A DNA stretch of 64,000 nucleotides. Origin: Balneolaceae bacterium (GTDB lineage Bacteria; Bacteroidota; Rhodothermia; Balneolales; Balneolaceae). The DNA lies in the NCBI GenBank assembly GCA_017795005.1, contig CP051242.1:186001-250000 (forward strand). Reading direction: 5' to 3'. The notes under the pieces were generated by a model that worked only from the letters and a program-made list of their open reading frames with translations, had not been told where the DNA came from and did not search any database. A program made the translations under genes and the position numbers. Below, piece by piece: positions 52,558 through 60,116 of this stretch. Each line of letters opens with the position of its first letter. Positions within the stretch are counted from its first letter, which is position 1.

Positions 52558-53416
52558 TCGCCTTTCTTTTTGAATAATATCTTGCTGCATAAAAAATGGT
52601 GAAAATACCATACCCAAGTAACGCTATTTGCAAATTGGTCATGTTAGCAAACGCAATAAACTCTCGGTCTCCCCGAATAAACTCTAATGCGAATCGCAGA
52701 AGAGCGTAACCACCTGTATGGATAAAAAAGATTAACGGAGATTTCTTATCAGTGTCCCAGATTTTTTTAAATACCCAAAGCACAATCACCATTAATGCTA
52801 AATCACCGAACATCTCATAGAGCTGAGTTGGATGTAATGCAGCACTCATGGTAGACGCCTGATCCACTAATCCATTCTGAAATGACCATTGCCATGCCGA
52901 ACTGGAAACTCCATAATCTGTTTCAAATCCCGGCACAGTAGTTCCATAGCGTGGAAAATGTACTCCAAAAATAGACTCTGTAGCTGTACCGTGAGCATCG
53001 CCATTTAAAAAACAACCAAGTCGCCCAACAGCCTGCGCAAAAAGTATTCCCGGAGACAGTAATGAAAAATATTCAAAATAATTTATGTTCTTGCGCCGGG
53101 TATACAGTAAGCCTCCAACCATTCCTCCAACAAGCCCGCCCGTTATACTATTACCAGCACCAGATAAACTGAATAGTACTGTTGGGTCATCAAGAAACAG
53201 ATCCAGATTCCAGAATAAATAATGGGAAAGGCGGGCCCCAATTAATGAGCCTATAATCGACCATGTGATTAAACTATCAAACAGTTCAACTTTACCACCA
53301 TACTTTTTTACTCTGATGTATGCGATATATACACCGATCGCAATTGAAATCAGGAAATAGATTCCCTCATAAAAGTAGATCTCGTTAAAGCCAAGGTTCA
53401 GATGTATAGGTAGCAT
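52550..53416 (-). CDS. lgt: Prolipoprotein diacylglyceryl transferase
   Basis: Attaches diacylglycerol to the lipobox Cys of prolipoproteins in the inner membrane. The conserved core is present: SLIGARLSHYLFW, GNSITGGLVGGMVGGLLY, GILFAQAVGRLGCFLNGDAHGT (the conserved GRxGNFxNGE-type motif, here GCFLNGD) and LHPTQLYEMF. Around seven hydrophobic helices and 288 residues fit the family. The lipoproteins encoded nearby (42976, 46472, 46808, possibly 51196) are its substrates. It lies between the ABC ATPase and permease genes. Confidence 0.93.
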   Translation of the reverse strand: MLPIHLNLGFNEIYFYEGIYFLISIAIGVYIAYIRVKKYGGKVELFDSLITWSIIGSLIGARLSHYLFWNLDLFLDDPTVLFSLSGAGNSITGGLVGGMVGGLLYTRRKNINYFEYFSLLSPGILFAQAVGRLGCFLNGDAHGTATESIFGVHFPRYGTTVPGFETDYGVSSSAWQWSFQNGLVDQASTMSAALHPTQLYEMFGDLALMVIVLWVFKKIWDTDKKSPLIFFIHTGGYALLRFALEFIRGDREFIAFANMTNLQIALLGYGIFTIFYAARYYSKRKANG

Positions 53417-53457
53417 TGAAAAACAGTTTCTTTAAGTACGGGGTGCAAAGGTACTAA

Positions 53458-55008
53458 TTATAGTTCACTCCAAATACGGTTTAATATTCTTTTTTTGAAA
53501 AGATTTACAAGCACGTCCATATGTCCCCAGATATAAATTGCCATAATTAAGATTACAGTTCCCATTATCGTCAATCTATACCACTCCAGCCCATTTAAGG
53601 GCACAAATACCAAATAACCAACTGTAAATATGCTAAAGGATATCACAAAAGTGACTTTCTGAGGAATGATCGGGTGCTTGTAGCTGAATGAAGAGTATAT
53701 CGCTTTTTGATACTGATAATAAGAGCTCCAGATAAAAATGAGCATGAAGCATAAAAACATAAAAGTATTAGCAACAAATATATTGAGCACTTCCCCAATT
53801 TCAGGTATTACTAATAATTCAAAAATAGTAATGCCATAAAACACTAAAAGTGGCAATATTACAACGCCTAAGAAACGCTCTTTTAATTGTTGTTCCAGCT
53901 TTATGGGGAACTGTAAATGAAGTAAAAGTTCTCTGTTTTCATACCCGTACATATTTGCCATTCCCATAGCAAGGAGTGCTACCGGGATTCCTGCAAGTAT
54001 TGTTGGTATGGCAATGGTTTTTGCAATTTCATATTCCAGGTTCATAAGCAAAGGAACGTATACAATTGGAATAATTGCCAGGGTTAGAACCTGTAGCTTA
54101 TTGTATGGATGAATCATTACATAGTAGTAGTACTTTCCCGCATTCTTCCCCAAAACTCTCCTTAAAAATTCCCAAACCTTACTGCTGGCTTCTTCCACTT
54201 TTTTGAGTGATGGTCGGTGTAAACCATGGCATGTTTTATTGAAATGATCTACCAGTACTAATCCAATCAATATTCCCAGAAAAACGAAGAAGATAATTCC
54301 ATTTGCAAAACCATAATCTGTTTTTGCTGCTTGAATTAGCAGTCCACCTGGTAGCCATTCCAACACACTGTTTATAGTTTCAATTCTTGGAATGATACTA
54401 TATAAAATTTCAGATTTATTGTCGGAAACAAGCGCAATAAGCTGAAATAGGGAGAAAACAAAAATCAAAAAACCGACTACCACTGCAATGAAACGTCGCT
54501 CAACAATTTGAAGAAAACGATGCTTTATTGAATAAATAAGCACGTAATTAAAAAACACAGCTACGAAAACAACCGGAACCTGGTAAAATTCACGAACCTG
54601 AATCATCAGGAAAACGAGCCAAGTAAAGTTGTAAATAATATTCACAGGATGGCAGAAGCCGATCACCATTAAATATCTGGCTAGTCTTTTCAATGGAAAT
54701 CCAAAACCAAGCAACTTCCTGTTCTCTTCTATATTAAGAAGTCTCAGATTCGTAAATGAAAAGTGCATTACCCAATAGGTGTTCGCAAAAACTAACAGAA
54801 TAAAGGAATAGACTCTCGGTGTTAACCAGGGCATCTGCATTTGCATCCATGGGTCAGTATCCATGATTACAACTACAATAGCGGTACCTATCAGGTTAAC
54901 CAGCATCACCCCCAAAAACATGATGTAGCCGATCATCAGCAACAGCTGAAACCGGTTCAGGTTTGAGAGAAAGATTCTCCAGTTTAATAATAACAGGCGT
55001 GAAAACAT
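53458..55008 (-). CDS. ABC-2-like integral membrane protein (probable permease partner)
   Basis: A 516-residue polytopic protein with about ten to twelve hydrophobic segments. It opens MFSRLLLLNWRIFLSNLNRFQLLLMIGYIMFLGVMLVNLIG. An amphipathic interface helix may be LNIEENRKLLGFGFPLKRLARYL, and a second YENRELLLHLQFPIKLEQQLKERFLG; both have the E-N-R-x-L-L pattern of ABC-2 coupling regions. No ATPase is fused. The ATPase is two genes downstream, separated by lgt, with a 41-nt gap after this gene's stop. Function beyond transport is not readable. Confidence 0.65.
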   Translation of the reverse strand: MFSRLLLLNWRIFLSNLNRFQLLLMIGYIMFLGVMLVNLIGTAIVVVIMDTDPWMQMQMPWLTPRVYSFILLVFANTYWVMHFSFTNLRLLNIEENRKLLGFGFPLKRLARYLMVIGFCHPVNIIYNFTWLVFLMIQVREFYQVPVVFVAVFFNYVLIYSIKHRFLQIVERRFIAVVVGFLIFVFSLFQLIALVSDNKSEILYSIIPRIETINSVLEWLPGGLLIQAAKTDYGFANGIIFFVFLGILIGLVLVDHFNKTCHGLHRPSLKKVEEASSKVWEFLRRVLGKNAGKYYYYVMIHPYNKLQVLTLAIIPIVYVPLLMNLEYEIAKTIAIPTILAGIPVALLAMGMANMYGYENRELLLHLQFPIKLEQQLKERFLGVVILPLLVFYGITIFELLVIPEIGEVLNIFVANTFMFLCFMLIFIWSSYYQYQKAIYSSFSYKHPIIPQKVTFVISFSIFTVGYLVFVPLNGLEWYRLTIMGTVILIMAIYIWGHMDVLVNLFKKRILNRIWSEL

Positions 55009-55063
55009 GCGCTCAAAATACTAGTGTTCTGCTAAGAATGAGCTTAGAAAGCTGTAATAATTA

Positions 55064-55092
55064 CAAAAAAAGCCGCTTAATTTATAAGCGGC
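55064..55092 (-). terminator. Rho-independent terminator of the outer-membrane protein gene 55120-55710
   Basis: GCCGCTTA (55072-55079) pairs with TAAGCGGC (55085-55092). On the minus strand this stem is followed by seven T residues, ending the transcript of the upstream gene at 55120. Confidence 0.8.
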
Positions 55093-55119
55093 CTCTAAAA
55101 TACTAAATATATCTTTCGA

Positions 55120-55710
55120 TCAGAACGAAACTCCTACGGTTATACCGAAGGCGCCATTTTTTGCTTCATCACTGAAATTATCGTCTGCTACATTTGTTAA
55201 TCCGGCAGTATATCTAACTCCAAATTGAAATTTGCTTACATCTACTCCTGCTCCAATGATCACTCCAAATGTTGAGTTTTTGGTATTTTCTTCAAGATTA
55301 AATGAGCCTGTATCATTGGCTATTTCAGAATTGATAAGAAAGTTAGCGTAAGGACCAAAATACACATTCGGTGTCGCGGCGGGTGTTTCAAAACCAAATT
55401 TCATTAATACCGGAACCTGAATATAATTCAACTTGAAACTGGCATCTGAACCTTCGATATCAGACCCGTACTGTGCATACAAAACTTCCGGTTGAATGGA
55501 CATTGGGCTTGCAGGAACTTTAAATTCTGCAAATCCACCAATAAGTAATCCCGGACGATATTCTACATCATCTATATTATTTAATGTAGCGTAATTAAGC
55601 CCACCTTTGATTCCGAATTTTGGAAGAACCTGAGCCTTACTGTTTGTGGTTGTTCCAACGATCAAAATAGCTGCGATAAATAACGAGCCTATAATTTTAA
55701 ACTTTTTCAT
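55120..55710 (-). CDS. Outer-membrane beta-barrel protein (porin family)
   Basis: A signal peptide (KKFKIIGSLFIAAILIVGTTTNSKAQ) precedes a 170-residue barrel: LPKFGIKGGLNYATLNN, EYRPGLLIGGFAEFKVP, IQPEVLYAQYGSDIEG, LNYIQVPVLMKFGFETPAATPNVYFGPYANFLIN. The last strand ends in GITVGVSF with terminal Phe. This is the OMP_b-brl_2 type of Bacteroidota. The ORF can be extended upstream to 55785, but MKKFK at 55710 starts a textbook leader. It is a single-gene unit with its own terminator. Confidence 0.82.
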   Translation of the reverse strand: MKKFKIIGSLFIAAILIVGTTTNSKAQVLPKFGIKGGLNYATLNNIDDVEYRPGLLIGGFAEFKVPASPMSIQPEVLYAQYGSDIEGSDASFKLNYIQVPVLMKFGFETPAATPNVYFGPYANFLINSEIANDTGSFNLEENTKNSTFGVIIGAGVDVSKFQFGVRYTAGLTNVADDNFSDEAKNGAFGITVGVSF

Positions 55711-55814
55711 TTTCTCTTTTTTTGATTTAACTGTTACGCAGATAAACCCTGAGAAAATGAGATGGTTCCAAATTTTAAAGGTCAACTTATCTATAATAAA
55801 GTCTTCTTAATTAA

Positions 55815-55937
55815 GTCACCCCTGCCTTTCCGCCGTAATTTTACTTTGGAAGGCGGGCGAAAGCAGGGGCCTGGAGTTTGGTAACATAATAATGAGCCTT
55901 GTTTCATACTCTGGATTCCCGCCTGTGCGGGAATGAC
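55815..55937. repeat. REP/BIME-like inverted repeat pair, long left unit
   Basis: Left hairpin: GTCACCCCTGCCTTTCCGCC pairs with GGCGGGCGAAAGCAGGGG, then CTGGAGTTT. Right hairpin: ACTCTGG, ATTCCCGCCTGTGCGGGAAT, GAC. The two units face each other as in 20177 and 37747. It occupies the larger part of the 391-nt spacer 55711-56101, where no gene was found. Confidence 0.7.
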
Positions 55938-55966
55938 TGTTTAGAATGATTAATTCCCCCTCGCTC

Positions 55967-56016
55967 CGATGCTCCTGCGTCGGGGCGTTTTGGTTACGAC
56001 GCAGAGCATCGTAACC
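55967..56016. repeat. Nested hairpin element in the uvrA-downstream spacer
   Basis: CGATGCTCCTGCGTC (55967-55981) pairs with GACGCAGAGCATCG (55998-56011) with one bulged base. The competing hairpin GGTTACGA (55992-55999) and TCGTAACC (56009-56016) uses overlapping bases, so the segment can adopt two folds. It lies between two REP-type units, unlike them in sequence. Confidence 0.55.
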
Positions 56017-56041
56017 AGATAAAAAGGACATTGTTTAATGG

Positions 56042-56092
56042 CTCTTGATTCCTGCCCCTACCTGCCGAACAGACTGGCTGCGCAGGAATGAC
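56042..56092. repeat. Single REP-like unit, expanded-loop variant
   Basis: Read from its outer end (minus strand) it is GTCATTCCTGCGCAGCC, then an expanded loop with TGTTCGGCAGGTAGGGG, and the closing arm GCAGGAAT. It closely matches the left unit at 20177 (including TGTTCGG and TAGGG), showing the repeat has a long form and a short form. It ends 9 nt before the uvrA stop. Confidence 0.65.
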
Positions 56093-56101
56093 ACATAAAA
56101 A

Positions 56102-58915
56102 CTATTTACCCAAATACTCTTTTAAATACTTCCCGGTGTAGCTTTTTTTTTCTTTCATGATGTCTTCCGGGGTTCCTTCTGCTACAATCTGTCCTCCACC
56201 AAACCCACCTTCCGGGCCAACATCAATGATCCAGTCAGCACATTTGATTACATCTAAATTATGCTCAATAATGATAACAGAATGACCAGCATTTACCAGC
56301 TCATTAAATGCATCAAGTAGTTTGGCTACGTCTTCAAAATGAAGACCTGTAGTAGGTTCGTCAAAGAAATAGACGGTGTGCTCGGTATTAGTTTTACTAA
56401 GAAAGCGCGCAAGTTTTACTCGTTGAGCTTCACCACCTGAAAGCGTAGTAGCACTTTGACCTAGTTTTAAATATCCAAGACCAACATCTTCCAATGGCTG
56501 CAATTTGTTGATGATAGAAGTTTCATCCACAAAAAAGTCGATTGCTTCTGAGATGGGCATTTCCAAAACATCATGAATACTTTGGCCTCGATATTTCACA
56601 TTCAGAATATCTTTTCTGAACCGGGTTCCGTTACATACTTCGCAGGTAAGCTCAATGTCGGCCATAAACTGCATCTCGATTTTCTGAACCCCTTCTCCCT
56701 GACAAGTTTCGCATCTTCCGCCCGGCACATTAAACGAGAAATGACCTGGTGTGTAGCCCATAATTTTAGCATGACGTGTATTCGCAAATACATCGCGGAT
56801 TCCGTCGAATGCCTTTGTGTAGGTAGCCGGATTAGAGCGGGAAGAACGACCTATAGGACTCTGATCCACCATTTCAACATTGTGAATACTGCTCATGCCG
56901 GAAAGATTTCTAAACCGTCCTACTTTCTGGTTGTACGAACCAATATGCTTTCTTATCCCACCATAAAGCGTATCATGAACCAGAGTTGACTTGCCTGAAC
57001 CAGATACTCCCGTTACCACAAGTAGCAATCCTAGCGGAAACTCCACATGTACATTTTTCAGATTATGTTCACTTGCTCCCTCAAGCGAAATAAACTTTCC
57101 GTTTCCTTTTCTTCGCTTTTTGGGAACTTCAATTTCTTTCCTTCCACTTAAGAATTTCCCGGTAAGAGTGTCTGCTTTAAGAAGTGTAGGATAGTTTCCG
57201 TGATATACGATTTCTCCACCATGAACTCCCGCAAAAGGCCCTATATCAATGATGTTATCGGCTGCTTTCATCATTTCAGGGTCGTGTTCAACTACAAGTA
57301 CTGTGTTTCCAATATCACGAAGTGATTCTAAAATCCTGATGAGTCGATCATTGTCTCTGGGATGCAGGCCAATAGTCGGTTCATCCAATACATACATACT
57401 TCCGATCAAAGAGCTACCCAACGCATTTGCCAAACTTATTCGTTGGGATTCGCCACCACTTAAGGTATTTGCTAATCGATCGAGAGTGAGATAATCAAGA
57501 CCAACTTCATCCAGATATCGTAATCTTTTTCGGATTTCATAAAGTATCTGTCCTGCTACTTCCTGTTCAAATTCTGTGAGTTCAAGTTTTTCAAAATACT
57601 CTCTGGCATGTCCTATGGTGAGTTCCGAAACTTCACCCACATGCATATCCCCAACTTTTACATAATGAGAGTCTTTTCGAACACGATACCCTTCACATTC
57701 CGGGCAACGACTATATCCGCGGTACCTGGAGTATAGAACCCGCATATGTACTTTGTAATTTTGTGACTTAATCTCATCAAAAAATTTCCAGATACCGATA
57801 TACTCATCTTTTCCTTTCCAGATTATTTTTTTGAATTCTTTTGGTAATTCGGCGTAAGGAACATCAATCGGATATTTCTCTCTGGCAGCAACCCGAACTA
57901 AGTCTTTTAAATGTGCACTGAACTTTGGTGAATCGAACGGTGCTATTGCATTGTTTCGGATACTCTTTTCGTGATCAGGGATAACCAGATCTTCATCAAT
58001 ACCAGAGACACTTCCAAAACCTTCACATTTTGGGCAGGCTCCAAATGGATTATTGAATGAAAACATCTGCGGAGTTGGCTCGGTAAATTCTATTCCATCT
58101 ATTTCAAATCGCTCGCTGAAAGAAAGTTCTTCGCCTCCCCTCATTTTGATGGAGCAGCGGCCGGCGCCTTCACGAAATGCTGTTTCCAGAGAATCAGCAA
58201 TACGGGTAATCGTTGCTTCGTCGTCTTTTAAAACCAGCCTGTCAACCAATACCCGATATTCTTCGGGTTTAAACTTTTTAAGATCGGGCTCTTCCGAAGT
58301 AAGGTCGAGCATACTTTCGTCATCGAGCTTAAGTAATCGGTTTAATCCCTTTTCCTTTAATACCCGAAGTTCGTCGCCCACTTTTTTCTTGTCATGATGC
58401 GGGACCGGAAATAACACATAGAAACGATCTCCTTCATTCTGACTTTCAAATAACTCTTCAATCGCTGTTCTTGGAGAATCTTTCTTTACTCGTTTTCCTG
58501 AAACCGGTGAATAAGTAACCCCAACCCGGGCAAAAAGAAGTCGAAGGTAATCGTAAATCTCTGTTGTTGTACCAACCGTAGAGCGAGGATTATTACTCGT
58601 AGTTTTTTGCTGGATGGCCATTGCCGGCGAAATACCCTGCATGAAATCAACATCAGGTTTATCCATACGCTCCAAAAACTGGCGGGCATAACTTGAAAGA
58701 CTTTCTACATAACGTCGCTGACCTTCAGCATAGATGGTATCAAATGCCAGGCTTGATTTCCCAGACCCAGACACACCTGTTACTACCGTAAGCTTGTTTC
58801 GTGGGATTTCCACATCCACATTTTTAAGATTATGTGTCCGTGCTCCCTTCACAATTATCGGGCGATCTTTATCTATATCAGCTGAAGTTGGGGTTCCGTT
58901 TTTGGTGTTCGCCAT
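56102..58915 (-). CDS. uvrA: UvrABC excinuclease ATPase subunit A
   Basis: Damage-recognition ATPase of nucleotide excision repair. Two ABC modules are present: Walker A GVSGSGKSSLAFDT near 47-60 and GVSGSGKSTLVHDT near 645-660, with signatures LSGGESQRISLA and LSGGEAQRVKLARF. Cys-rich zinc fingers include CPKCEGFGSV..., CPECEGYRV, and CETCQGEGVQKIEMQF...CEVCNGTRF. The C-terminal Walker B is VYFFDEPTTGLH. ATG 58915 starts MANTKNG; the upstream in-frame ATG at 58969 adds 18 residues unlike the family. At 937 residues the length is normal. No uvrB or uvrC in the window. Confidence 0.96.
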   Translation of the reverse strand: MANTKNGTPTSADIDKDRPIIVKGARTHNLKNVDVEIPRNKLTVVTGVSGSGKSSLAFDTIYAEGQRRYVESLSSYARQFLERMDKPDVDFMQGISPAMAIQQKTTSNNPRSTVGTTTEIYDYLRLLFARVGVTYSPVSGKRVKKDSPRTAIEELFESQNEGDRFYVLFPVPHHDKKKVGDELRVLKEKGLNRLLKLDDESMLDLTSEEPDLKKFKPEEYRVLVDRLVLKDDEATITRIADSLETAFREGAGRCSIKMRGGEELSFSERFEIDGIEFTEPTPQMFSFNNPFGACPKCEGFGSVSGIDEDLVIPDHEKSIRNNAIAPFDSPKFSAHLKDLVRVAAREKYPIDVPYAELPKEFKKIIWKGKDEYIGIWKFFDEIKSQNYKVHMRVLYSRYRGYSRCPECEGYRVRKDSHYVKVGDMHVGEVSELTIGHAREYFEKLELTEFEQEVAGQILYEIRKRLRYLDEVGLDYLTLDRLANTLSGGESQRISLANALGSSLIGSMYVLDEPTIGLHPRDNDRLIRILESLRDIGNTVLVVEHDPEMMKAADNIIDIGPFAGVHGGEIVYHGNYPTLLKADTLTGKFLSGRKEIEVPKKRRKGNGKFISLEGASEHNLKNVHVEFPLGLLLVVTGVSGSGKSTLVHDTLYGGIRKHIGSYNQKVGRFRNLSGMSSIHNVEMVDQSPIGRSSRSNPATYTKAFDGIRDVFANTRHAKIMGYTPGHFSFNVPGGRCETCQGEGVQKIEMQFMADIELTCEVCNGTRFRKDILNVKYRGQSIHDVLEMPISEAIDFFVDETSIINKLQPLEDVGLGYLKLGQSATTLSGGEAQRVKLARFLSKTNTEHTVYFFDEPTTGLHFEDVAKLLDAFNELVNAGHSVIIIEHNLDVIKCADWIIDVGPEGGFGGGQIVAEGTPEDIMKEKKSYTGKYLKEYLGK

Positions 58916-59057
58916 GAGTGAGTTTTTGGAAATTTCCGAACCGGGAATATACCATTTTGAAGTGAGCATCCCGAGTGCGTTTGACTAAAAATTTCCTGAA
59001 CCGATTAGTTCCTTCCCTTCATCTCAATTAACTTCCCACAACTTTACCATTTTGAAT

Positions 59058-59618
59058 ATGAAGTACACTAATCAATTTTACAGAACCGGGTTCACTACAA
59101 ATATTGATACCCTTAAAAAACTACTGCAAGATATTGATACACAATTACTCAATGCTGTTCCCGCTCCGAAAAAATGGAGTATCGGCGAGATTGTTGATCA
59201 CTTGATTATAACAGGTGGGAGATATGCGGATGTATTAGAATTAAAGTTGAATGAAAATCCTGACACTCTTAAAAAAGGATCGGGACCTTACAAGCATCCT
59301 TTTTTGATGCAGAAGTTTATTGGGATAGTAAGTCCGGATTATCAAAGGAATATACCTACAATAAAACCTTTTGAACCTCACGACCATAAAAACTTTGATA
59401 AAGCTTCTTTGTTAACGCAATTCGAAACGCTCAATACCCGATATCTGAAATTGATCGATCTTGCCGATGAACATCAATTAGATCTTGCAGCTATCAAGGT
59501 TGGTAATCCCATTTACCCGATCTGGAAAATGCCGGTTAGTGGGTGCCTGGCTCTTAACGAAGCCCATCAAAGAAGGCACTTCGGGCAGATTGAGAGGATT
59601 TTGGAGGCGAACAACTAA
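59058..59618 (+). CDS. DinB-fold putative metalloenzyme (DinB_2 family)
   Basis: A 186-residue four-helix DinB-like protein: WSIGEIVDHLIITGGRYADVLELKLNE with a metal-ligand His in helix 2, then LALNEAHQRRHFGQIERIL with H-xxx-H at the end, together forming a three-His site. The family is broad (bacillithiol transferases, DUF664). ATG 59058 is preferred to the in-frame TTG at 59052. The leader contains TTTACCATTTTG. It is divergent from uvrA and convergent with the DUF559 gene, 5 nt apart. Confidence 0.75.
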   Translation: MKYTNQFYRTGFTTNIDTLKKLLQDIDTQLLNAVPAPKKWSIGEIVDHLIITGGRYADVLELKLNENPDTLKKGSGPYKHPFLMQKFIGIVSPDYQRNIPTIKPFEPHDHKNFDKASLLTQFETLNTRYLKLIDLADEHQLDLAAIKVGNPIYPIWKMPVSGCLALNEAHQRRHFGQIERILEANN

Positions 59619-59623
59619 TTGGT

Positions 59624-59995
59624 TTAAGCGTTCTTAATTAGCCAGTTTTCGATTTCTTGAATGACACTTTCAGTATAATTTTTTGCATCCGATTCAGAGA
59701 ATCTTAAAAACTCAATTCCCCTTGATTCAAGCCTTTTTTGTCTCCAGGCATCATACTCTTGTTTATAATAATGGCTGTTTCCGTCTATTTCTATTGCAAG
59801 CATACATTCCTTGCAATAGAAATCTATAATGAATAAATCTATCGGTCGCTGACTCCTGAATTCAAATCCTAACACTTGTTTTCTTCTTAACGCATTCCAC
59901 ATTACTCTTTCACCTGGTGTTGATCGTTTTCTCAGTTTTCTAGCTTTTTCTATTAAGTCTTTCCGATATGGAAGTATAGGTTTTCGTTCGTTCAT
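59624..59995 (-). CDS. DUF559 endonuclease-domain protein
   Basis: A 123-residue protein of the DUF559 / very-short-patch-repair-like fold: KARKLRKRSTPGERVMWNALRRKQVLGFEFRSQRPIDLFIIDFYCKECMLAIEIDGNSHYYKQEYDAWRQKRLESRGIEFLRFSESDAKN. Candidate catalytic residues are Glu in TPGERVMW, Asp in FIIDFY, Glu/Asp in AIEIDG. ATG 59995 is preferred; extending to 60091 adds residues (MFPSKEGKRNKEIYIYQ and beyond) encoded by hairpin repeats. The family is often found beside repeats and may be mobile. Relation to DNA repair is not shown. Confidence 0.85.
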   Translation of the reverse strand: MNERKPILPYRKDLIEKARKLRKRSTPGERVMWNALRRKQVLGFEFRSQRPIDLFIIDFYCKECMLAIEIDGNSHYYKQEYDAWRQKRLESRGIEFLRFSESDAKNYTESVIQEIENWLIKNA

Positions 59996-60001
59996 TTTTG
60001 T

Positions 60002-60099
60002 CCCCCTCCTTTTATTCCTCCCCTCGGGGAGGAAAACTCGTTGATAAATATAAATCTCTTTATTGCGTTTCCCCTCCTTGGAGGGGAACAAGGGGAGGG
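60002..60099. repeat. GC-rich hairpin cluster upstream of the DUF559 gene
   Basis: TTCCTCCCC (60015) pairs with GGGGAGGAA (to 60034) and TTCCCCTCC (60069) pairs with GGAGGGGAA (to 60088), each with a 2-nt loop. The outer segments CCCTCCTT (60004-60011) and AAGGGGAGGG (60090-60099) are roughly complementary. The whole block can fold as a two-hairpin arm. It separates DUF559 from comEC, whose stop is at 60117. Confidence 0.6.
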
Positions 60100-60116
60100 T
60101 ATTAATGCTCTACTTT

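Noticed and set aside
55816-56031. 71-codon ORF in the spacer downstream of uvrA
   Set aside because: It lies wholly within REP and hairpin repeats, has no signal or domain, and its residues come from the palindromic repeats.
58916-58969. 18-residue extension of UvrA
   Set aside because: It is unlike UvrA N-termini; MANTKNG precedes the conserved IIVKGARTHNLKNV block.
59996-60091. N-terminal extension of the DUF559 gene
   Set aside because: The extension is encoded by GC-rich hairpin repeats, is unlike the family, and an ATG at 59995 starts the conserved domain.
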